Shown here: piece after piece, positions 1-6,185 of the stretch
How the letters are laid out: the number at the start of each line of letters is the position of its first letter
Position numbering within the stretch: position 1 is the stretch's first letter
Assembly (NCBI GenBank): GCA_002348045.1
Contig: DDYO01000221.1
Location: forward strand, 6,530 to 23,072
Reading direction: 5' to 3'
Source of the DNA: Anaerolineales bacterium UBA2232
GTDB taxonomy: Bacteria; Chloroflexota; Anaerolineae; UBA2200
Length of the DNA stretch: 16,543 bases
Notes under the pieces: model-generated
What the model was told of the DNA's origin: nothing
What the model saw: the letters and a program-made list of their open reading frames with translations, nothing else
The model's database searches: none
Translations under genes and position numbers: made by a program

Positions 1-56
1 GGCAGAGCACCTGCCTTTTAAGCAGGGTGTCACTGGTTCGAGTCCAGTACGGCTCA
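1..56 (+). tRNA. tRNA-Lys(TTT), 5'-truncated by window edge
   Basis: The anticodon arm is readable: stem CCTGC, loop CTTTTAA, stem GCAGG, giving anticodon TTT for lysine. The T arm follows (ACTGG, loop TTCGAGT, CCAGT), then the 3' acceptor strand ACGGCTC with discriminator A. The 5' acceptor strand and part of the D arm lie before the window. No CCA is encoded. It sits 11 bases before a second tRNA, so the two probably form one transcript. Confidence 0.93.
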
Positions 57-67
57 TTGTCCGGCGC

Positions 68-140
68 GCCGCCCTAGCTCAATCGGCAGAGCAAGCGCTT
101 CGTAAGCGCTAGGTTTGCGGTTCAACTCCGCAGGGCGGCT
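68..140 (+). tRNA. tRNA-Thr(CGT)
   Basis: This is a complete 73-base cloverleaf. The acceptor strands GCCGCCC and GGGCGGC pair perfectly. The D arm is GCTC...GAGC. The anticodon stem AGCGC/GCGCT encloses loop TTCGTAA, giving anticodon CGT, which reads ACG threonine codons. The T arm is TGCGG/CCGCA with loop TTCAACT. The discriminator is T and no CCA is encoded. It follows the lysine tRNA directly. Confidence 0.95.
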
Positions 141-226
141 CCTTCTGTATACTGGGTCAGCCTTTTCCGCCGCCACGACCCACCTCGCGAGTCCGTCCGG
201 CAGGTATTGGCCGACGGAGTTCTTTC

Positions 227-379
227 ATGCCGGCCCGCCAAGGTCGGAGGGGGTATCGAGCTCTCGCCTCACCACGACAGAGGATCGCTGTAGTCCCAGA
301 CCCCGACCACCTCTACGAAGACTGTTACGCTTTCTTGGGGCTATCGACCGATCCAGGGGCGTTCTGGCCGAGATGGTAG
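227..379 (+). CDS. possible small hypothetical protein (50 aa), doubtful
   Basis: This ATG frame is preceded by GGAG at 216-219 with a 7-base spacer. It encodes 50 residues: a basic, Arg/Gln-rich first half, then an acidic and aromatic second half (PDPDHLYEDCYAFLGL, then PGAFWPRW). The second half looks more like real protein than chance translation. After the TAG at 377-379 the same frame stays open to a TGA at 542-544, so it could be the start of a gene broken by a nonsense codon. I recognise no family. It lies in the otherwise empty spacer between the tRNAs and rubrerythrin, and may be a chance ORF. Confidence 0.22.
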   Translation: MPARQGRRGYRALASPRQRIAVVPDPDHLYEDCYAFLGLSTDPGAFWPRW

Positions 380-565
380 GAGCAGTACGGCCAGCGGCTG
401 ACGCGAGACGTTATCTGCCAGGCGCAACAGAGTTCCTTACCCAACAGTCAGCGTGGAAGAGCGTCTGCCCATCTCCCCGAGATTTCGCTCAGAAGTCTCT
501 TGTCGGCAAGCGACTGCACAGCGTCTCTAACCAGCCTATCCTGACTCGCATGTGGGTTCTTTCAC

Positions 566-594
566 TTGACGTTGAGACCCCCAGGGGGTATAAT
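566..594 (+). promoter_or_regulatory. sigma-70 promoter of the rubrerythrin gene with palindromic spacer
   Basis: The -35 box TTGACG (566-571) and perfect -10 box TATAAT (589-594) are separated by exactly 17 bases. Transcription would start near 601, giving a leader of about 85 bases. The spacer contains the perfect odd palindrome ACCCCC-A-GGGGGT (577-589), which ends on the first base of the -10 box. A dimeric repressor bound there would block RNA polymerase, so the site may be an operator, possibly redox- or metal-responsive given the gene. The promoter call is firm; the operator is inference. Confidence 0.85.
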
Positions 595-673
595 GCAGGG
601 CGATTGCGTGTCATCGAGGACAGCCGGACTAGGCAGCCCAGGGACCCGTCCGGCACCCACTCGCCACATCATC

Positions 674-680
674 AAGGAGG
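674..680 (+). promoter_or_regulatory. Shine-Dalgarno fixing a TTG start
   Basis: AAGGAGG lies 6 bases before the TTG at 687. This spacing fixes the rubrerythrin start at TTG, since there is no nearby in-frame ATG before the conserved N-terminus. Confidence 0.85.
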
Positions 681-686
681 ATACCG

Positions 687-1262
687 TTGAAGAGCATCAA
701 AGGAACCCAAACCGAGAAGAATGTTCTGCTCTCCTTTGCCGGAGAATCGCAGGCCCGAAACCGTTACACCTATTTTGCCTCTCAGGCTAAGAAAGAAGGC
801 TATGAACAAATCGCGTGGGCCTTCCTAGACACCGCTGACCAGGAGAAGGAGCACGCCAAGCGCTTCTTTCGCTTCTTGGAGGGTGGAGAGGTCGAGATTA
901 CCGGAGCTTTCCCCGCCGGTGTGATTGGCGATACGAAGACCAACTTGGCCGAAGCCGCCGATGGTGAGATGTTCGAGAACACCAAGATGTACCCCGGCTT
1001 TGCACAAGTTGCCCGCGAAGAGGGGTTCCCCGCCATTGCTGCCATCTTTGAATCCATCAGCGTTGCCGAGAAGGGTCACGAGATGCGCTACCGTGCGCTG
1101 CTGGACAACCTGGAGAAGGGGCGAACCTTCAAGCGCGAGACCGCCGTGCGCTGGCGCTGCCGAAACTGTGGTTATATCCACGACGGCACCGAGGCTCCGG
1201 ACATGTGTCCCGCTTGCGCCCATCCGCAGGCCCATTTTGAAGTCCTGGTGGAGACGTACTAG
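687..1262 (+). CDS. rbr: rubrerythrin (diiron peroxidase with C-terminal rubredoxin domain)
   Basis: This is a cytoplasmic non-haem iron peroxidase that reduces hydrogen peroxide to water in anaerobes. The 191-residue length is typical of classical rubrerythrin. Residues 1-145 form the ferritin-like diiron domain, with the expected ligands visible: E20, E53, H56, E94, E97, E128 and H131. Residues about 153-191 are the rubredoxin domain with an Fe(SCys)4 site from C158-x2-C161 and C174-x2-C177. It starts at TTG, supported by a strong SD, and is driven by its own consensus promoter with a palindrome in the spacer. A strong hairpin follows, so it is probably monocistronic. The electron donor is not obvious here; the [2Fe-2S] reductase further along is only a guess. 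Confidence 0.97.
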   Translation: MKSIKGTQTEKNVLLSFAGESQARNRYTYFASQAKKEGYEQIAWAFLDTADQEKEHAKRFFRFLEGGEVEITGAFPAGVIGDTKTNLAEAADGEMFENTKMYPGFAQVAREEGFPAIAAIFESISVAEKGHEMRYRALLDNLEKGRTFKRETAVRWRCRNCGYIHDGTEAPDMCPACAHPQAHFEVLVETY

Positions 1263-1310
1263 ACATATCGCTGTCCAGCGGATCGCATCGCTCGCCGGTG
1301 ATACGAGCGG

Positions 1311-1355
1311 AATGGGAGCCCGTAAAGACCGTCTGGTCCTCTACGGGCTCCCATT
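1311..1355. terminator. strong hairpin terminator between convergent genes
   Basis: A perfect 14-bp inverted repeat (1311-1324 with 1342-1355) encloses a 17-base loop that can form a further GACC/GGTC pairing. On the plus strand it is followed by GTTGTTG, a weak T-rich tail that suits termination of rubrerythrin, 49 bases after its stop. It may also stop minus-strand transcription from the glycosyltransferase gene. It corresponds in position and partly in sequence (GGGAGCCCG against GGGGCCCG) to the hairpin at 4898-4938, with a related flank between hairpin and reductase tail in both copies. Confidence 0.8.
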
Positions 1356-1380
1356 GTTGTTGATCGATATCGGTTAGGCG

Positions 1381-1473
1381 CTACACTACCGGCGCCTCAA
1401 CCTCCAGACTGCGGAAGGAGTACGATCAGCAGGAGTGAATGAATGTCATCTCCCGGTCTGCCACCTACCGGCA
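1381..1473 (-). pseudogene. decayed duplicate of the 3' end of the FAD/[2Fe-2S] reductase gene
   Basis: Read on the minus strand, these 93 bases align with the last 32 codons (including stop) of the reductase gene ending at 4965. By hand count about 70 of 93 positions match, with one codon deleted. The frame is kept, but there are in-frame TAG and TGA stops: VADRE, FIH.C, SY and LEV.AP all match residues about 376-406 of the intact protein. The codon for the fourth cluster cysteine is still TGC. The related sequence continues past the stop toward a hairpin, as in the intact copy. The fragment starts about 27 bases after the stop of the glycosyltransferase fusion gene. It has no start and is not expected to be expressed. 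Confidence 0.82.
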
Positions 1474-1500
1474 GCAATAGCTGATTCCTACGGGCAGCAT

Positions 1501-4500
1501 CTATTTCCGGCTGACGACAATGTGTCCCAGCAGAAGAGTATCGGTTCCATCGGGCAGACCGAGCCTCACAACGGTAGACTCGCGATACAGGCCGCCGACT
1601 AGTTCGTAGACGTCGTTGGGCGCGTCCGCGGATACCTTCAGCTCGAACTCATCCACGATGATTTGGCCGGCGGTCCAGGTCCTGGTTGGGGCCAAGCCAT
1701 CAACTGGCACGTGGTCGGATTGTGCCCAGATCTGATCGCCTGCCCGCAACAACTGCGCGAATACCTTATAGTCCTCCTTCACATCGCGCATCGCCTCCCA
1801 GCGCAGTACGATCCTTACACTGCCGCCAGGCTCCACCACCAGAGGATCCGCCGAATAGTGGGTAAGGGCAATCAACTTTTCGAATACTAGGGCTGCCTCG
1901 GCTGATGTGGACGGCTCCCTCCTCAAATGCAGGCTTACTGGAAGCTCCACATCGTCGGCCATCTCTCCGTTTGCAAGCATTGTGTGCAAGCGCTGTCCCG
2001 TGGAGTACTCGTACAGGCCCAACCGAATACGGAATGGGCCGGCTGCCAGGAGTGCGGCAGGCACATCTATCGGGAACAGGTCGCGAATGGCCTCGCCGAC
2101 TGTCCAGCTTCGGGTGGGATCGTTGCCCGATCCGGGGTAGCTATCACGCTGAGCCACCGTCACCCCACGAGCATCCACCACATGCACGAACACGGAATAG
2201 TCGCGATCCATGGGGACGAGGCCTTCCCAGTATAGCGTCAGCCACAGGGGCGTTCCCAACTGGATATCGTCCTGGGCCAAGTCATAACCAAGCAGACGGA
2301 TCTTGTCCCCAAAGACCACGTCCAGGGGGTTGGCGATAGCCTCTCGCTCGGCTGGGTTAAGACGGGGCGCACGGGCATAGGCTGGTGCGATATAGCGGTG
2401 CGGAACGACCAGTGCAAAGCCGGCCAAGAGGATCATCAAGGAGAGCACAGCCCCGCGCGACCAACTCTCGCGCAGCCATTGGACAAATCCCAGGAGCCAC
2501 AGGAGCACCATGGCAGGCATCGCTGGGAACAGCAGGCGTCCTTGTGGATAGCGGGCCTGGGTCCAGCCGACCAGCGCAACCAGGTAGGCTGCACTCCACA
2601 TCCCCAGCAGAGCGATGCGCAACAGCTCCGACCAACGCCTCGATCGCACCCTCAGGAACAAGAGGCGCACAAGGCCCAACACTCCTACGGCAAGACCTGC
2701 CATGAAGATCGTGTATGTCCACGGTTCCATGGCGATATTGAACCAGCCAAAGACCCCAAAGAACGACTTTACGGCGCCATCCAGCAGGCGAAGTAACTCG
2801 GACAGTGCAGGGCCCTGGGCACGCTTGGGCAGCACGGCAAACATGAGGTCCAATCCGAAGGGGTCTCCGTATAGCACCCAGTTCCGCGCGTACCACCAGG
2901 CGCCAACCACCGCCGCGCTCGCATAGGTTAATACACTCCAGCGCAGCAGCGATTTTAGTCCTCCCTGCCTTAGCGTCAGTGCCATGAATGCCACCGCGGT
3001 CAGCGGAAACAACACCAGCGCATTCAGCTTGCTCAAGGCAGCAAGGCCCAGTAGTACCCCCAGTGCGCAGAGCCGTCTCGTGGAAGCGCCGTCCTGAGCA
3101 ATACAAACGAGCAACCACAGGCTGATCGCAGAGAGCAACGTGGCTAGCACGTCGTTGTTGACGGAAGCGCTGATGAACACAAACTGCGGGACAAAAGCGT
3201 TGAGCGCGGCCGCAGCGGGCGCTAGCCAGCCCGGTCGCGGAAAGAGCCGGCGGGCTATCGCATGGGTACATAAGACGGTGCCTGCCCCCATCAGAACCGA
3301 GAAGAAGCGGTTCACATGCGCCGCCAGCACGGACCCGCGATAGGGGAAATCCTCATACGGGGTATGACTGGTCACGTTGCGGTTCCCCCACGCCGATGGG
3401 GCACCAATGGCAGCATGGGGATTGTACTGCACGATAATGTCGGCGTCACTGGAGTCAATCCACCCAGTGGCCCACCCATTGAGCATATAGTACAGCGGCG
3501 GTTGGCTGGCCTCTTGCCGCATAGGAAAGGTCACGCCTTCTGCATACACGGGAAGACCCTTTCCATCCGCATAGTGCTTGACGTAGAGGTAGTGCCATAC
3601 CTCGTCGGGCGTCTCAAACAGGGGCGTCACGACACTGTATAGAATCCCAAGTAATACGAACAGCACCAGTACCAGGATGATTGCCCGGTGGGCGTTGGCC
3701 CTGCTGCCCTCATGCGTTGGGTGTGCTTCTTCCGTGCGAGGCTTCCCAAGGGCCTCCGTGAAGAAAGCCTGTGCCGATTTGCCGCTCCGGAAGCCTAACC
3801 AGATCAAGCTGGCTAGACCAAACAGTGCCGAGGCCACCAAGGTCAACACATTGACCGCAAAGCCGCTCAGGATAGCAGCAGCAACGTCCTGTCCCAGCAG
3901 GGTGAAACCCAGGGCCCACCCTGCCTCATGTGTCCCAAACCCACCTATCGAGCCAATGGGCAGGGCCTTGGACACCGCTGCAAAGCTAGCGCCCGTGATT
4001 GTCCGCACAAAGCCCATCGAGACGCCAATGGCCTGCAGGAAGGCTGCGAACCATGCATAGGTAGCTAGCCAGATCACCACAGAGTGCACTGCCGCAGTCC
4101 CCATAGCCCGTCGCGAGCGCAGAATCTCCAGAGATGTCGCAGCCCTATCTGCGTGGCGGTACACGGCCTCGCGCCAAGTGGACGCTCGGACACCGCTTCC
4201 TTCCTCACAGCTGCACAAGCGAGCTACAACTCTCGACATCGTCGGCAAGGCATAGAGAAGGATGATCAAGGCTGTGCCCATGGCCGCCGAGGCTGCCAGT
4301 ACCCCTGTGACAGACCCTGTCAGATCGGTCGATTGCGCGAGCACCGACCATATGAACAACGAACACACCGTCAGCAGATCGAAGATGCGCGACACCAACA
4401 GGGCTGCCAGACTGCTCCCATACTCCACGCCTTCGGTGCGCATCAAGTACAAGAAGGAGAGCTCTCCGCTACGCATGGGCAGCACGTTGTTGAACAGGCT

Positions 4501-4806
4501 GACGACGAACATGACAGGGACCAGTCTCAGTGCCCGGGAGTAGGGCCACTCCAGCAGTTGGCTCATCCGTGCAGCCCGCAGGATATTGGCGACAAAGTAG
4601 AGGACAAAGCCCCCGAGGATCCACCCGGAATGTGCTTCCGATACAACGTCGGCCAGCTCCGTCAAAGAAAACTGGCGTAGCAACATCCAGCCGAGTGTGA
4701 ACAACAGAGCAACGGGCAGCACCCAGTAAACTGCTAGTCCTGCAACATGGCTGGCGAGCGGCCTGCGATCGGGGGAAGGGCGGGTGCCGAACGAACCAGA
4801 CCCCAT
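1501..4806 (-). CDS. LPG-synthase/flippase-type membrane domain fused to GT-C glycosyltransferase (GT39/ArnT-like)
   Basis: This is a 1101-residue polytopic membrane protein. Residues about 20-340 match the lysylphosphatidylglycerol-synthase TM region (UPF0104/YbhN/AglD type), with hallmark stretches LPMRSGELSFLYL (109-121) and IGSIGGFGTHEAGW (284-297). After a charged linker (340-373), a GT-C domain begins with TM375-392 and then ETPDEVWHYLY (398-408). That acidic pair in the first lumenal loop is the catalytic Asp/Glu position of GT39/ArnT/PMT enzymes. QEASQPPLYYML (431-442) follows, then about ten more TM segments. From about 830 there are two beta-sandwich modules in tandem (WLTLYW...FVHVVD...QRDSYPG; IVLRWE...KVFAQLL). 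The likely role is transfer of a sugar from a polyprenyl-phosphate donor outside the membrane; the N-terminal part may move a lipid. Substrates cannot be read. I chose the ATG at 4806 because GGAGG lies 5 bases upstream; an in-frame GTG at 4833 lacks an SD. It is flanked by direct repeats of the reductase tail. Confidence 0.88.
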   Translation of the reverse strand: MGSGSFGTRPSPDRRPLASHVAGLAVYWVLPVALLFTLGWMLLRQFSLTELADVVSEAHSGWILGGFVLYFVANILRAARMSQLLEWPYSRALRLVPVMFVVSLFNNVLPMRSGELSFLYLMRTEGVEYGSSLAALLVSRIFDLLTVCSLFIWSVLAQSTDLTGSVTGVLAASAAMGTALIILLYALPTMSRVVARLCSCEEGSGVRASTWREAVYRHADRAATSLEILRSRRAMGTAAVHSVVIWLATYAWFAAFLQAIGVSMGFVRTITGASFAAVSKALPIGSIGGFGTHEAGWALGFTLLGQDVAAAILSGFAVNVLTLVASALFGLASLIWLGFRSGKSAQAFFTEALGKPRTEEAHPTHEGSRANAHRAIILVLVLFVLLGILYSVVTPLFETPDEVWHYLYVKHYADGKGLPVYAEGVTFPMRQEASQPPLYYMLNGWATGWIDSSDADIIVQYNPHAAIGAPSAWGNRNVTSHTPYEDFPYRGSVLAAHVNRFFSVLMGAGTVLCTHAIARRLFPRPGWLAPAAAALNAFVPQFVFISASVNNDVLATLLSAISLWLLVCIAQDGASTRRLCALGVLLGLAALSKLNALVLFPLTAVAFMALTLRQGGLKSLLRWSVLTYASAAVVGAWWYARNWVLYGDPFGLDLMFAVLPKRAQGPALSELLRLLDGAVKSFFGVFGWFNIAMEPWTYTIFMAGLAVGVLGLVRLLFLRVRSRRWSELLRIALLGMWSAAYLVALVGWTQARYPQGRLLFPAMPAMVLLWLLGFVQWLRESWSRGAVLSLMILLAGFALVVPHRYIAPAYARAPRLNPAEREAIANPLDVVFGDKIRLLGYDLAQDDIQLGTPLWLTLYWEGLVPMDRDYSVFVHVVDARGVTVAQRDSYPGSGNDPTRSWTVGEAIRDLFPIDVPAALLAAGPFRIRLGLYEYSTGQRLHTMLANGEMADDVELPVSLHLRREPSTSAEAALVFEKLIALTHYSADPLVVEPGGSVRIVLRWEAMRDVKEDYKVFAQLLRAGDQIWAQSDHVPVDGLAPTRTWTAGQIIVDEFELKVSADAPNDVYELVGGLYRESTVVRLGLPDGTDTLLLGHIVVSRK

Positions 4807-4811
4807 CGTAA

Positions 4812-4816
4812 CCTCC
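4812..4816 (-). promoter_or_regulatory. Shine-Dalgarno deciding the start of the fusion gene
   Basis: The minus strand reads GGAGG, TTACG, ATG: a consensus SD with a 5-base spacer before the ATG at 4806. This argues against the GTG nine codons upstream. Confidence 0.8.
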
Positions 4817-4822
4817 GCAGCC

Positions 4823-4851
4823 ATTCTAAACACAGCAATCGCTTAGGGCAA
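4823..4851 (-). promoter_or_regulatory. candidate promoter of the fusion gene with very short leader
   Basis: On the minus strand TTGCCC (4851-4846) and TAGAAT (4828-4823) are separated by 17 bases. Transcription would start around 4816, right at the SD, so the leader would be only about 10 bases. It fits the hairpin just upstream at 4898-4938 that should end the previous operon. The -35 match is moderate. Confidence 0.4.
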
Positions 4852-4897
4852 ATCCCCGCCTCAGACGCCCAGACGTGGCCCAGCCGGACGTTCATAG

Positions 4898-4938
4898 CAG
4901 GGGCCCGAAGAAGCCTGGCCGGCTTCTTCGGGCCCCTG
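4898..4938. terminator. long perfect hairpin, probable terminator of the reductase operon
   Basis: An 18-bp perfect stem (4898-4915 with 4921-4938) closes a 5-base loop, TGGCC. It begins 26 bases after the reductase stop on the minus strand. Neither side has a T-run, so it is not a classic intrinsic terminator; it may act as an RNA 3'-end stabiliser or a factor-assisted stop. A related hairpin follows the decayed reductase tail at 1311-1355. Confidence 0.72.
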
Positions 4939-4964
4939 TGCTCTTGATCAGCATCCGTAACGCG

Positions 4965-6185
4965 CTACACGCCCCGCGGCGCCACAACCTCCAGGTCGCT
5001 GAGGGGGTACGAAGAGCAAGGGTGGATGAAACCCAGCTCCCGGTCAGCCGCCCGCCGGCCATCGCTGTCGGGCACCACGAACACCTCCCCGCTCAAGAGC
5101 AGCGACCGGCAGAACCCGCACTCGCCAGAGCGGCATTGGGAAGGCGGCGCCAGATTCGCTCGCTCCATGGCCACCAACACGGTCTCCGTCCCCTGAGCGG
5201 GGATTTCCGTCTCCACATTCCCGATGCGCACCTTCAGACGATAAGCCTTGTCTGCCCGCTCTGTCAGGAATCCGTCGACAGCGGTAATGTCCTTGACTTC
5301 GCCAAAGGCCTCCCGCCGGATACGTTTCGGCGGCAAGCCGAGCTTGGGCAACTCGGTGTCTACGAAACGGTACATGGCCTGCGGGCCACAGAGAAAGATC
5401 GAGCTCGCGGCAACATCACCGTGCTTCTGGATGATGGCGGCGGTGACAAATCCCTGTTCGCAATCCGGCATCGAGACCTGCTCACAGCTCAGGACATGCA
5501 CTACCCGCACCCGCCCAGCTGACTTGGCCTCCAATTCCCGGAATTCGCCCACGAAAGGGATGTCCCCTTCGTCGCTGGACCCGTAGAGCAGCAGCAGGTT
5601 GGCCGCCAGGCTGCTGCCGTGGACAATCTCCCGGGCCATGGAGCGAAAGGGGGTGATGCCGGACCCACCCGCCAGGCCTATGATGGTTGGGGCGTCCCGC
5701 AATGGCTCGTGATAGAAGAATCCCAGCGGCCCCGAGCTGGCGATCTGAGAGCCTTCCCTCCAATGTTCCCACGCCCAGGAGGTCAGGAAACCATTATCGA
5801 CCCGCTTCAGGGCAATCTCATAGAACCCGCCAGCGCCCATCGCCTCACAGGGCGCCGAGGAAATCGAGTATGGACGGGTGATATGCGTGCCGTCCACATC
5901 AACCTTCAGGCTGAGGTACTGGCCCGCCCGGAAATGGGGCAGTCCAGACATGCCAGTAGCGACATCAGGCTCCAGGCGGTACGTGCGCGTCGTGTTGCTC
6001 TCGTCGCGCACCGCGGTGACCACAAGGTTCAGTAGGGTTGGGTGGACCTGCTCCGCCAGTGCGTTGACCGGGTGCACCGGCTGCGGCTGCGGCGACCCCC
6101 GCGATATTCGCTTTTTGCGGTTGCCCACCAATCCACGAAAAGCCAGGAGGTCAATGAGGCTGTGACGAACCGACACCTTCTTCAT
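4965..6185 (-). CDS. FAD/NAD(P)H-dependent reductase with C-terminal [2Fe-2S] ferredoxin domain
   Basis: This 406-residue cytoplasmic electron-transfer protein has domains in the order of phenol-hydroxylase or oxygenase-reductase relatives with the ferredoxin last. FAD is bound near RPYS (104-107) after the beta-barrel motif FRAGQYLSL (85-93). The NAD(P)-binding domain has GGSGITP (173-179) and CGPQAMY (266-272). The plant-type ferredoxin domain has ligands C351-x4-C356-x2-C359-x30-C390. The first ~45 residues are basic and outside these domains. The start is the ATG at 6185, preceded by GAGGAGG with a 7-base spacer. It overlaps the stop of the upstream flavoprotein as ATGA, indicating translational coupling; an upstream extension of the frame runs inside the flavoprotein gene and has no support. 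It likely passes electrons from NAD(P)H to the partner flavoprotein. A decayed copy of its last codons lies at 1381-1473. Confidence 0.93.
   Translation of the reverse strand: MKKVSVRHSLIDLLAFRGLVGNRKKRISRGSPQPQPVHPVNALAEQVHPTLLNLVVTAVRDESNTTRTYRLEPDVATGMSGLPHFRAGQYLSLKVDVDGTHITRPYSISSAPCEAMGAGGFYEIALKRVDNGFLTSWAWEHWREGSQIASSGPLGFFYHEPLRDAPTIIGLAGGSGITPFRSMAREIVHGSSLAANLLLLYGSSDEGDIPFVGEFRELEAKSAGRVRVVHVLSCEQVSMPDCEQGFVTAAIIQKHGDVAASSIFLCGPQAMYRFVDTELPKLGLPPKRIRREAFGEVKDITAVDGFLTERADKAYRLKVRIGNVETEIPAQGTETVLVAMERANLAPPSQCRSGECGFCRSLLLSGEVFVVPDSDGRRAADRELGFIHPCSSYPLSDLEVVAPRGV

Noticed and set aside
115..690. 191-codon plus-strand frame across the spacer and into the rubrerythrin start
   Set aside because: It starts inside tRNA-Thr, contains the rubrerythrin promoter and SD, and its Arg/Pro/Ser-rich translation looks like GC-rich chance sequence.
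2357..3271. 304-codon minus-strand frame within the fusion gene
   Set aside because: It is on the same strand in another frame of a clear membrane-protein gene; composition is Arg/Cys/Pro-rich with no motif or SD, typical of a GC-rich shadow.
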